A stretch of 64,000 nt of DNA. Source: Erysipelotrichaceae bacterium. GTDB lineage: Bacteria; Bacillota_I; Bacilli_A; Erysipelotrichales; Erysipelotrichaceae. The translations under genes were made by a program, and so were the position numbers. The stretch covers positions 124,001 to 188,000 of the forward strand of contig JAUYTU010000010.1 in assembly GCA_030694975.1 (NCBI GenBank). The letters are read 5' to 3'. The notes beneath the pieces are model-generated. The model was not told the DNA's origin, searched no databases, and was given only the letters and a program-made list of their open reading frames with translations. Positions 17,224 through 25,268 of the stretch are shown one piece after another. Numbering within the stretch: position 1 is the stretch's first letter; every line of letters begins with the position of its first letter.

Positions 17224-18342
17224 ATGAAATCAAAATGTTTGATATTGGTATTTATCTTATTAATGAGTGGCTGTCAGTTCATGGCTACTCCTTTTGAGTA
17301 CGATTCACCATTAAAACTTGTGCTTGCGGAAGGTAGCAATTCTTACTTTATTGATCAGAATAATGTGCTGAATGGTTGGGGACAAGAGTTTGGAAATGTC
17401 CCCAGTGCTTTGTTAGAAGATGTTGTAGATTTTAAAGCAAACGTTGGACAATACTTAGCTCTCAAATCAGATGGTTCCCTTTGGGAGTGGGGACAAAACA
17501 GAAATTTTTCTTCACATTTTGATGTAGAGAATCATGTCCTTAAAAAAGAACTAGAGAACGTCAAACAACTATGGACAAACGGGCAATATTTAACATATGT
17601 TCAGTTGAACGATGATAGCTTGTGGTACATAGGTTGGGATGAATGTAAGATTATTGATGAGACCATTGATGATCCACTTGTTTCCGGTAAAGTGCTCACA
17701 AAGGTACTAGATGATGTTGCTATTTTGGCTGTTTCATGGGGAAGTCCAAATGCGATAGCAATGAAAAAAGACGGCAGCTTTTGGGCATGGGGCAGCAAGG
17801 AAAATCCTGGAACGAAAGAGGATGTCATTCAATACCTGCTGAAAGATGTAGATAAGACCTGTATCTCAACACCTTCTGAAGTTGAGATTGACTATCAAAT
17901 AAGAGATTTGGTGTACAACTCAGGGACAGTCTATTTTATTGATAACCAAGATGTGCTATGGGCGTGGGGTCATAATGAATATTATAGAATTAATGACACA
18001 GCGCAAACAACCATTAAAGATCCCGTTATGATCATGGAAGATGTTATTGAAGTTCAATCCACGAGTTGGTGTACGTTTGCACTTCCGAAAGATCAGACCC
18101 TATGGGGTTGGGGTAATATGTTGGGGTGTTTAGGATTGGGGCATGAAGAACTTGTGACCGAACCAACAAAGCTCATGGAAGATGTGAAGATGTTTTCCAC
18201 ATTCATCGGACATACGCTAGTTGTGTTAGATGATGACACCCTTTGGGGTTGGGGTACCAACAAATATTCTGAAGTCGGTGTTTCCTATGGGCGAGTTCAT
18301 AAAGTTCCGGTCATGGCAGGAAAACCAATAAGCAAAAAGTGA
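17224..18342 (+). CDS. RCC1-repeat lipoprotein
   Basis: 372 residues. Signal peptide with lipobox LLMSGC (Cys about residue 17). The mature protein carries at least six units of the RCC1 type, each with an acidic turn followed by LW-x-W-G: SDGSLWEWGQ, DDSLWYIGW, KDGSFWAWGS, NQDVLWAWGH, KDQTLWGWGN and DDDTLWGWGT, so a seven-bladed propeller is expected. Bacterial RCC1-type propellers are usually surface binding proteins without known enzymatic activity. It stands alone between a leftward lipoprotein operon and a sigma-factor gene and ends at a terminator. Confidence 0.8.
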   Translation: MKSKCLILVFILLMSGCQFMATPFEYDSPLKLVLAEGSNSYFIDQNNVLNGWGQEFGNVPSALLEDVVDFKANVGQYLALKSDGSLWEWGQNRNFSSHFDVENHVLKKELENVKQLWTNGQYLTYVQLNDDSLWYIGWDECKIIDETIDDPLVSGKVLTKVLDDVAILAVSWGSPNAIAMKKDGSFWAWGSKENPGTKEDVIQYLLKDVDKTCISTPSEVEIDYQIRDLVYNSGTVYFIDNQDVLWAWGHNEYYRINDTAQTTIKDPVMIMEDVIEVQSTSWCTFALPKDQTLWGWGNMLGCLGLGHEELVTEPTKLMEDVKMFSTFIGHTLVVLDDDTLWGWGTNKYSEVGVSYGRVHKVPVMAGKPISKK

Positions 18343-18419
18343 AATCAATATGGAATTTTAACATGAATGTAAGCTATCAGTTTATTTAGTGCAGAGCTAT
18401 AAAGAAGTTTTAGAAATTG

Positions 18420-18452
18420 AGGGATGAACATAAAAGTTGTCCCTATTTTTTT
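18420..18452 (+). terminator. Terminator after the RCC1 lipoprotein gene
   Basis: Stem AGGGATGAAC / GTTGTCCCT with one bulge, 6-base loop, followed by ATTTTTTT. Confidence 0.6.
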
Positions 18453-18600
18453 GAAATATCATTCTATTCGTTTGGATTGAACTTTCGATATTTTTCATGT
18501 ATAGGATAAATACTTGATCTTTATTATAATGTTAATACATATGCATGCAGTTGACTGTCTTTTTTGATACTTAAAACGTTATATAAGTAAGAGGGATGCC

Positions 18601-19137
18601 ATGGGACAACACACCCGAGAAATTGATGAATGTCTTTTAAAACTTAAAGATAATGACCATGATGCAATGGAATTATTGATTTCTAAAACCCAACGCTTGC
18701 TCTACATGATTTTGAGGGGATTTTTTCACCGTGAACAAGATATTGCGGATGCCATGCAAGAAACCTATCTAAGAGTCTATCAGAATATTCATAAATACAA
18801 AGCACATCATTCAGGTATGGCATGGATTTCAAGAATTGCCAAGAATATTGCGTTGGATATATTAAGAAAAAGAAAACACGAACAAAATCAGGACGATATT
18901 TCTGAGATAGCCGATCCAAACCATGATTCGATACAGTTTAAGGATTTACTTCATCAAATACACCCCTTTACCAGCCCATTGCAAAGATCGATTATTATTA
19001 TGCATCTTGTTGAAGGTTATACATTTATGGAAATTGGAACACTCTTAGATTTATCAACCTCAAATACGAAATATCATTACCAAAAAGCTATGGAAAACAT
19101 CCGCAAGCATTTGGATAAGGAGGACTTCTATGACTGA
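18601..19137 (+). CDS. RNA polymerase sigma factor, ECF type
   Basis: 178 residues with both ECF domains: region 2 (about 10-85, with QDIADAMQETYLRVY and WISRIAKNIALDILRKRK) and region 4 (about 115-170, with EGYTFMEIGTLLDLSTSNTK as helix-turn-helix). It has a GAGGG site before the ATG. The next gene overlaps its end by 8 bases and encodes a single-pass membrane protein, the usual arrangement of a sigma factor with its anti-sigma partner. The sigma factor probably autoregulates the operon and responds to an envelope signal; target promoters were not identified. Confidence 0.9.
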   Translation: MGQHTREIDECLLKLKDNDHDAMELLISKTQRLLYMILRGFFHREQDIADAMQETYLRVYQNIHKYKAHHSGMAWISRIAKNIALDILRKRKHEQNQDDISEIADPNHDSIQFKDLLHQIHPFTSPLQRSIIIMHLVEGYTFMEIGTLLDLSTSNTKYHYQKAMENIRKHLDKEDFYD

Positions 19138-19885
19138 CTTCAAACAAAAATTCGAAGAACGATTGACCGCAGAAGTCAATCAACAATATCAAATGTTTGA
19201 GTTAAGAGAGTTTAAGAAAATTGAGCATAAAAGCCCAAAGCAACTGAATCATCTATGGTTACAGCTTGCCATGATTCCCATTATCATCAGTCTCTCACTT
19301 TATGGTGCGAATATTTACAATTATGCAAAATATGAGCATTATCGAAAATACCTAACGGTAATCGATGCATTAAAATTAGACGATGCATCAACATACAATC
19401 ATTCTTTTGAAGAAGTCATAAATAGCAGTTCCTCTATTGTTTTTGTTGAATTTATCAAGTTAGAATCGTTTGAATATAAGATGGAACTCAAATCTCCTTT
19501 TTTTAAACCCGGTATTTATAACATGGTTGAAACCATAGCCCATCTCAATACCATTGAAACTATCAAAGGTGATACCGAAAAACTCATTAAAGTCTCGGTT
19601 AATATCTTTTTTAAAGATGAGAATCCATGGAATGGTACAGATGTTTCCTATGATCCACTTCCTATCCCCGAATTTGAATCAGGCACTCAGTGGATCTTAT
19701 TTCTTCAAGATAAGGAAGGCGAACATTACCAATACTTCCCTTTGTGGACCTATCAGATTATCAATGGATCAGTAGTATCACAATATGCATTGGAAAACAC
19801 AGATAAACATCGCAATCCGGATAGATACACTGGCTTAACATACAATCGGATGATCAATCAAGTAAAGAGTAATATTCGAAAGTGA
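19130..19885 (+). CDS. Probable membrane anti-sigma factor
   Basis: 251 residues: a 40-residue cytoplasmic part rich in Lys/Glu, one membrane segment (about 43-64) and a large external domain of about 185 residues. No zinc-finger (HxxxCxxC) motif is visible, so it is not a standard ZAS-type anti-sigma factor. The start has GGAGGACTTCT before the ATG and overlaps the sigma gene, implying fixed stoichiometry. The external domain could be the sensor. Assignment as anti-sigma factor rests on gene context and topology. Confidence 0.65.
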   Translation: MTDFKQKFEERLTAEVNQQYQMFELREFKKIEHKSPKQLNHLWLQLAMIPIIISLSLYGANIYNYAKYEHYRKYLTVIDALKLDDASTYNHSFEEVINSSSSIVFVEFIKLESFEYKMELKSPFFKPGIYNMVETIAHLNTIETIKGDTEKLIKVSVNIFFKDENPWNGTDVSYDPLPIPEFESGTQWILFLQDKEGEHYQYFPLWTYQIINGSVVSQYALENTDKHRNPDRYTGLTYNRMINQVKSNIRK

Positions 19886-20062
19886 TTTATTCCTGATACT
19901 AACACATTGGTGAGCTATACAGTCGATGTCTTTAAGAATGACTTCTTTACAATATTCACACAACAACCCTTTTGCCGGATGGCAACGCTGGATCATAAGG
20001 GTCTGTCTTAAACTTCTCCACTCATGACTGTTATAGAAGTCTGACAATGTTTGATGTTTCAT
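19835..20062 (-). pseudogene. HNH endonuclease, truncated phage remnant
   Basis: Reads FYNSHEWRSLRQTLMIQR, then LLCEYCKE, the zinc-binding start of phage HNH nucleases, but it diverges just after IDCIAHQ where the catalytic His-Asn-His would begin. The ATG overlaps the stop of the terminase fragment and has GAGGAG before it. The 3' part runs over the end of the opposite anti-sigma gene, consistent with truncation by a deletion. Confidence 0.65.
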
Positions 20063-20399
20063 TACCACTCCTCTGCTTTCGCTAATTGTTCACGAAGCTC
20101 TAACTCCTGTCGTTTCAGCTGTAACATCTGTGGATTGTCGGAGTAGTTTTGTGGATCTTCATTCTCAATAAACCAAACAACGCTCCGGTATCCCGTGGTT
20201 GATGTTTCTTGTTGATTTCGGTATAAGTGACAGAGTTTCCATTCTCGGTCTTGGTATAGACTTTCTTCTCTTCATATTCATATCCCAAGGCTTTTTTAAT
20301 CAGAGCATTCTCTAATTCGGTGATCAGGGTTTCCTTCCCCTTTTTTAAAGCCTTAACAACTTCAGGGTACTTGGTTTTAAAGATCATCCTGCGCAACAA
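20062..20399 (-). pseudogene. Phage terminase small subunit, truncated and frameshifted
   Basis: The frame gives LENALIKKALGYEYEEKKVY and later KKHQPRDTGA, the pattern of TerS/XtmA-type proteins (A-x-G-Y-x-Y-E-E then P-D-T). At about 20183-20188 the frame shifts; the continuation in the next frame reads SVVWFIENEDPQNYSD and runs to a stop at 20062 (tail LREQLAKAEEW). The 5' part of the gene is missing and the fragment starts at the stop codon of merA, so a deletion or recombination joined them. Confidence 0.65.
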
Positions 20400-22024
20400 G
20401 ATAACTTCGAAATATCTTTATCAAAGGTTAGTGCAGCCAATTTTAAACCTTCAGCCATTGTTAAGTAAGGCGCAAGTGTCTCCTTTAAATTCTCAATTGT
20501 TAAGCCGAATTTGACCACCAACGTTGCAGCATAGATTACTTCGCCAGCATTCTCTGAAACGATGTGGACGCCCAATATTTTACGTGTGTTCGCATCTGCA
20601 ACAAGCTTAATCACTCCATCAGTATCGTGGTTAACCAAAGCTCTTGGAACTGAACCTAATTTTAAAACAGAAGTAATAACATTATAGTCATTTTCTTTAG
20701 CTTGTTTTTCTGTTAATCCAACGGTTGCTAATGAAGGGTGTGAAAAAATCACACTCGGCACAACTGTTAAATCGAGGCTTAGTTTCTTTTCTCCAATTGC
20801 ATTTTCCGCTGCTAATCTACCCATATAAGCTGCAACATAAACAAATTGTGGGTTTAGTGTAACATCCCCAGCTGCATATATATCTGGGTTACTGGTTTGC
20901 GCAAGTTCATTGATAATTATTTCATTTTTCACACCTGTTTTAACATTTGCTTTTTCCAAATCTAATGAACTTGTGTTTGGATTTCTACCTGTTGCGACCA
21001 ACAATTGTTCTCCCTCGACAGTGAAACTTTCATCATTTAACGTATAATGAACACTTTTAATTGAATTATGTTGCTCAACTCTTTCATAGCTGACACCCTT
21101 TATGATTTTAATTCCTTGCTTAATTAGCGATTCTTCTAAAGATTCAGATACCTCAAAGTCGTATTCTTTTAGAAATTCTTCACTTCTTTGCATAAGAATT
21201 ACTTCTGATCCAAGATTATGATAGAGAAGTCCCAACTCAACTCCAATATATCCTGATCCAATCACAAGTAAACGCTTAGGAACTTTATCTATATTAAGCA
21301 ATGTTGTGCTAGTTAAGTATTCGACACTTTCTAATCCTTTTATCTTCGGTATCAAAGGGGAAGCACCCGTAGCAATCAAAAAACGCTTGGAAGTATAAAG
21401 TTGATCAGCAACTTTTATCTGATTTTCACTTATGAATTTCGCAGCACCGATGATTAATTGAATTCCATATTCATCAATCAAATTAACGTATTTTTGATTA
21501 CGAAGATTGTTGACCAATTCGTTTTTTTGTTGCATCAATGAATCCAAATCAACCGCTTGTGCAGACAGCTTAATGCCTGAAAAAGCATTGGTTTTACCCA
21601 AAGAGTTGATTTCCCCAGCTCGTAAGAGTGTTTTAGATGGGACACAGCCAAAATTAACACATGTTCCTCCAACGATATTTCTTTCAATCATGCCCACTTT
21701 TGCTCCAAGCTCAGCGGCTTTGATGGCTGCAGAAAAGGCAGCACTTCCTGATCCAATAATGAGCAAATCAAAATCAGTCTTGTGATCTACAGAATTTTCC
21801 TTAGCAATTTGCAGTTCTTCAATAACTCCAGGCTTATAATTTGTAATACCAAAAGAGTTTCTTAATTGAGTTATATGTTCTTTATCTGCTAATTCAAATG
21901 AAACTTCTCCCTTAACATAATTTACTTCAATATTTAAAGCATTTGCTTTTGCAAGAATCTTCGCAACATGAATCTCACAGCCAGTACAAGTCATTCCTTT
22001 GACTTTCATTCTATATTTACTCAT
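20384..22024 (-). CDS. merA: Mercuric reductase
   Basis: 546 residues from the ATG at 22024 (GGAGGACACT before it). An N-terminal heavy-metal-associated domain (residues 1-66, GMTCTGC) is followed by an FAD/NAD(P)H disulfide reductase: IIGSGSAAFSAA, redox-active GGTCVNFGCVPSK, a GSGYIGVELG NAD-binding motif, AAGDVTLNPQ, and the MerA-specific C-terminal cysteine pair in LSCCAG. All catalytic parts are present, so it should reduce Hg(II) to Hg(0) in the cytoplasm. No merR, merT or merP lies beside it. Its stop abuts a phage fragment. Confidence 0.93.
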   Translation of the reverse strand: MSKYRMKVKGMTCTGCEIHVAKILAKANALNIEVNYVKGEVSFELADKEHITQLRNSFGITNYKPGVIEELQIAKENSVDHKTDFDLLIIGSGSAAFSAAIKAAELGAKVGMIERNIVGGTCVNFGCVPSKTLLRAGEINSLGKTNAFSGIKLSAQAVDLDSLMQQKNELVNNLRNQKYVNLIDEYGIQLIIGAAKFISENQIKVADQLYTSKRFLIATGASPLIPKIKGLESVEYLTSTTLLNIDKVPKRLLVIGSGYIGVELGLLYHNLGSEVILMQRSEEFLKEYDFEVSESLEESLIKQGIKIIKGVSYERVEQHNSIKSVHYTLNDESFTVEGEQLLVATGRNPNTSSLDLEKANVKTGVKNEIIINELAQTSNPDIYAAGDVTLNPQFVYVAAYMGRLAAENAIGEKKLSLDLTVVPSVIFSHPSLATVGLTEKQAKENDYNVITSVLKLGSVPRALVNHDTDGVIKLVADANTRKILGVHIVSENAGEVIYAATLVVKFGLTIENLKETLAPYLTMAEGLKLAALTFDKDISKLSCCAG

Positions 22025-22045
22025 AGTGTCCTCCATCTTTATAGA

Positions 22046-22086
22046 TTAAAGTTAATCCAAAAAAGAAATTTTATGGATTACTTTAA
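22046..22086. promoter_or_regulatory. Long inverted repeat upstream of merA, probable operator
   Basis: Arms TTAAAGTTAATCC (22046-22058) and GGATTACTTTAA (22075-22086), identical except for one extra T, separated by 16 bases. It lies 21 bases before the merA start. It is not the usual MerR dyad sequence. A second small repeat AGATTA / TAATCT lies just beyond, at about 22091-22108. It probably binds a regulator encoded elsewhere. Confidence 0.55.
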
Positions 22087-22310
22087 CCCTAGATTATACT
22101 TTTAATCTTCTACATTCAAGAATTATGATGTGGAAGATAACCTTAGTATTATATTTTACCCTGAAAACGCTAAATCTGCACTCGGAAAGCCTATTTTTCA
22201 CCCATTTAAGTGAACGTCGCAATAGTAAATCATTTTGAATACATGTAGAGGCACGAAAGTGAGTGTTCCATGCTTTGAGCTATAATCAAGCAATTTCTAA
22301 TTATTTGTGG

Positions 22311-22316
22311 TATAAT
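22311..22316 (+). promoter_or_regulatory. Extended -10 promoter for the HEAT-like/nuclease-like pair
   Basis: TGG followed by TATAAT is a TG-extended -10 element, about 85 bases before the start of the next gene; an AAT/AAC-rich microsatellite follows it. No strong -35 is seen. Confidence 0.45.
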
Positions 22317-22399
22317 AATAATAACAATAATAAGAATATTTCGATTCTAGTTATTTATGTCGAATGATGTCTTTATTTTGTAATGAAAGAGAGTGTAAT

Positions 22400-22786
22400 A
22401 TGCTTAGAAATGATATACAAGGATTAATTCTATCTGCATCGGATGCGGATGAAACTATTAGACAAGAGGCAATGAGTGAATTAAAGTCATTGAATCCACC
22501 GGATGCCAAAGAAGTGTTAGACTTAGCACTAAATGATCCACGTCCAGAAGTGAGAACGGTAGCGACTGATATAATCGTTGAAAAGGTGATTGAGGAGGTC
22601 AGTGTCGAGTCGAATGATCAATCGTACGAGCAGAGCATTAAGCAGGATGATTTAGAAGTAAAAAAGCAAGAAATTATCGATGATAGAAAATCTTTACAAA
22701 ATAAGCTTTGGATCTTCTTTGCCGTTTTTGGTATTTCAAGTTTAATATTTTCGATTCTGATTTTGATTTTCATGTATTTAATGTAA
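22400..22786 (+). CDS. HEAT-like repeat protein with C-terminal membrane anchor
   Basis: 128 residues from the ATG at 22400 (GAAAGAGAG before it). Residues 10-60 look like one or two HEAT-like helical hairpins (IRQEAMSELKSL, PRPEVRTVATDIIVEKV); an acidic linker follows, and residues about 104-127 form a tail anchor. The domain should face the cytoplasm. It lies 23 bases before the possible PD-(D/E)XK gene and probably shares a transcript with it. I recognise no named family. Confidence 0.65.
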   Translation: MLRNDIQGLILSASDADETIRQEAMSELKSLNPPDAKEVLDLALNDPRPEVRTVATDIIVEKVIEEVSVESNDQSYEQSIKQDDLEVKKQEIIDDRKSLQNKLWIFFAVFGISSLIFSILILIFMYLM

Positions 22787-22809
22787 TAACATGGTAAAGG
22801 AACCTAAAA

Positions 22810-23379
22810 ATGTCAAAAAAACTTTCACTATCTTCTATATGTTCTGATGATGAGAATCGGATAATTGATTATTTTGGATTAACTCTAAAAGTCATTTACT
22901 ATAATGATCTACATGCGTTTCAAAATATAATCAACTCATTGCTACAAGACAACCAAGAGATGAATACACTTCCAATGGTGCGACCACAAAATGATCAGGA
23001 GAGTGGTATACTTGATTTATTAATTACTCAAAAATCTTATGCAATATACTTTGAACCAAAAGGACGTGATTGGTTAAATAGCCAACAAATTGAAGCTCAC
23101 TTAAGCGAACTGGATGTTCAAGATTGTGATGTTAAAATTATGTTTCTTTTATCCAACTTAAAAGAAACGAATCTTCATGAAAGAATTAAAGAATCAATCG
23201 CTATTGCCAAGAATTTAGACATCATACTTCAACCGATAACTTATGATGATTTGCTAAAATCTATAGAAAACGAATCGGACAATTTTGATAGTTCTTTTTT
23301 AGACAATATCGTCGATTTTAAAAACTATCTTAACATTCCGAATTTTCCTTCAGACATGGAGAACGCGACCATCAGTTAA
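22810..23379 (+). CDS. Possible PD-(D/E)XK nuclease-fold protein
   Basis: 189 residues, soluble. The core reads Asp69 (GILDLLITQ), then a strand ending Glu82-Pro-Lys84 (YAIYFEPKG), a helix with Gln93 and His97 (QQIEAHL) and a following strand VKIMFLLSN. Asp-x(12)-Glu-x-Lys followed by a Gln-bearing helix is the signature order of restriction-endonuclease-like folds. No close family came to mind, so this is a motif-based call. It is paired with the membrane-anchored HEAT-like protein and followed by a strong terminator. A non-nuclease member of the fold is possible. Confidence 0.45.
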   Translation: MSKKLSLSSICSDDENRIIDYFGLTLKVIYYNDLHAFQNIINSLLQDNQEMNTLPMVRPQNDQESGILDLLITQKSYAIYFEPKGRDWLNSQQIEAHLSELDVQDCDVKIMFLLSNLKETNLHERIKESIAIAKNLDIILQPITYDDLLKSIENESDNFDSSFLDNIVDFKNYLNIPNFPSDMENATIS

Positions 23380-23401
23380 ACTTTACTTTGGAATCAACTA
23401 T

Positions 23402-23436
23402 AAAAAGCAACCTGAAATTGGTCAGGTTGCTTTTTT
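23402..23436 (+). terminator. Strong terminator after the nuclease-like gene
   Basis: Arms AAAAAGCAACCTGA / TCAGGTTGCTTTTTT with a 6-base loop. Confidence 0.85.
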
Positions 23437-23661
23437 CTAGTCATTTATTTTGGAATGTTCTTACCTTATGACAATCGCATTCCGTTCTCGGATCTAGCTC
23501 TCTACAATATCACTCCCGGGTCCAACTGGTCAGCCGCGATCAGTGTTGATCCACTTCTCTCAAAAGAATAATGCGAGGCTCTTGGGCTTTGCGCTATTTT
23601 TGATGAGTGATCCGACAAGTTCTTCTAACTCATCTTTTTTTCACCTAGCAAATTATCATTT
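23437..23661. other. Short gene-free spacer
   Basis: A 38-codon frame from about 23456 has no ribosome site and no known similarity. Base composition here is higher in GC than in the flanks, so it could be a relic of inserted DNA. Confidence 0.3.
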
Positions 23662-24738
23662 CTAAAACCATTTTTTCTTCTTAAAAAACACGATCATGCT
23701 AATGACGATTATGAAACTTATACTGAGAAAGATGGGTATGGCATTGGGGTCTTTCATGCCTGGAAAATGTGTGAAGTTCATACCATAAAAACCAGTCATG
23801 AAATTTAAAGGGATGAAAAGCGCTGTGAAAACGGTTAAAACGGCCATAATATGGTTGAGTTTATTACCCGTGATGAGCATATTAATTTCATAAATGTTAT
23901 TAACCATTTCTCGATACAAACCCACGAGATCGTTGACATGATTGACGTGATCGCTGACATCTGAGAGATAGACTTTTACTTCGCTTGAAATCCAATCAGA
24001 TTCTTCACTTTGCAGTTCAACCATAATATCCTTAAACGGAATAACGGATGCTCGGATCAGCAACAGTTGTTTTCTAAGTTTAAAGAGACGATTCATATAA
24101 CCCTTTGAAGCTTCAACTGTCAACTGCTCATGCTCATCCACTTCATCGCCTATAGAAGCGAGTATTTCCAATTGATTATCCACAAGTGCATCCAATAAGA
24201 CGTAGTATAAATAATCAGCACTATGAGTTCTTATCTTCCCAACATTTTCCTTCAAGCGACGTCGTACATCATCAAATACATCCCCTGCGTTTTCTTGGAA
24301 GGTAATGACGATGTTTTTTAAAAGCAGAATTGACAGATGCTCATGTAACACTTCATCAGAGTCTTTATCTGGTTTACCAACTTTAGGGTCGGCGCGATAG
24401 ATCATTTTAAAAATAGAAAACAAGTAATTATCAGTAAATTCAACTTTGCTACGTTGTGATACATGTACAATATCTTCAAGAACCAGTAGTGACAAGCCGA
24501 ATATTTCTCCAAGTTTTATGATGGTTTCGACCACGTTAAGTCCAATAATATTAATCCAGATTGTATTTGACGTGTCCATCATCTCCATAATTTCGGATTC
24601 AAAATCCGCATCGCCATATGTTTCAAATTTGATGGATTTTTGGTTATATGAAAAAACTTCAATGATTGTATTGTCATTATTGAAATCGCCAGTGTAGACC
24701 ACTGATTCTGGTGGTTGGTTTAGTTTAGTTCGTTTCAT
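23662..24738 (-). CDS. corA: CorA-family magnesium/divalent cation transporter
   Basis: 358 residues from the ATG at 24738; a longer frame has no ribosome site. A large cytoplasmic domain with a long helix is followed by two C-terminal membrane segments (about 298-318 and 332-352) with the selectivity motif FYGMNFTHFPGM between them. This is the standard CorA pentamer subunit, importing Mg2+ and possibly Co2+ or Ni2+. It is a single-gene unit. The basic tail FFKKKKWF closes the protein as usual. Confidence 0.93.
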   Translation of the reverse strand: MKRTKLNQPPESVVYTGDFNNDNTIIEVFSYNQKSIKFETYGDADFESEIMEMMDTSNTIWINIIGLNVVETIIKLGEIFGLSLLVLEDIVHVSQRSKVEFTDNYLFSIFKMIYRADPKVGKPDKDSDEVLHEHLSILLLKNIVITFQENAGDVFDDVRRRLKENVGKIRTHSADYLYYVLLDALVDNQLEILASIGDEVDEHEQLTVEASKGYMNRLFKLRKQLLLIRASVIPFKDIMVELQSEESDWISSEVKVYLSDVSDHVNHVNDLVGLYREMVNNIYEINMLITGNKLNHIMAVLTVFTALFIPLNFMTGFYGMNFTHFPGMKDPNAIPIFLSISFIIVISMIVFFKKKKWF

Positions 24739-24865
24739 TTTGTATCCTCGACTTATTAATTTAATCGACAATCTGTCGCTAATCTTATTATAACCTAAAT
24801 TCCACGGCAATTAGTTAACTTGATTCAACAAGTTGGTGGATCCGCTTCGCAAGATAAAATGATCA

Positions 24866-25062
24866 TAAAAAAGTACCCCATTATGTTGGGGTACATGCAA
24901 TCTAAACTCTGGGGGGAGAGCTATCTTACTATTAGATTGTATCAGACATTAAGATCCCTTACAATCATATGGCACTTTACAATGATGAAAAACGTAACAC
25001 ATGGTATTGTAAAGCCAATTACCTCAATGATGTAAGAGAACTGATTTCTCATATCAAACGAT
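24866..25062 (+). pseudogene. Integrase remnant: duplicated leader and first 32 codons
   Basis: A diverged copy of 1788-2000. It includes the GTACCCC hairpin (24873-24894), the CTCTGGGGG and TATCTTAC words, and an ATG at 24969 followed by MALYNDEKRNTWYCK and NYLNDVRELISH, 24 of 32 residues equal to the integrase at 1891. Similarity stops near 25060; the frame then continues into unrelated sequence. The ribosome site is degraded (AAGATCCC in place of AAGGAGGG). It is the scar of a second related element. Confidence 0.75.
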
Positions 25063-25268
25063 GGTTAAATAAACAATGTTCTGAACGCATAATCCACGTA
25101 TCGTTACTTATTAAACTTCATAATCAAACGGATCAAAGCATCTTCAAAAGAAACATGAAAACGGATCGTTGAGCTGCTCAATTGTGAATAAATCATAATA
25201 TAAGTGTATAAATTAGATAACACACCTTATAACTTCAATTTGCGGATAAAACAATACGTTTTACTGAT
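25063..25268. other. Gene-free spacer after the integrase remnant
   Basis: AT-rich sequence between the integrase scar and the stop of a leftward c-di-GMP gene. No repeat, RNA element or gene recognised. Confidence 0.35.

Noticed and set aside
23456-23572. 38-codon frame beginning MFLPYDNRIPF
   Set aside because: No ribosome site and no recognised family; could be a relic but not supportable.
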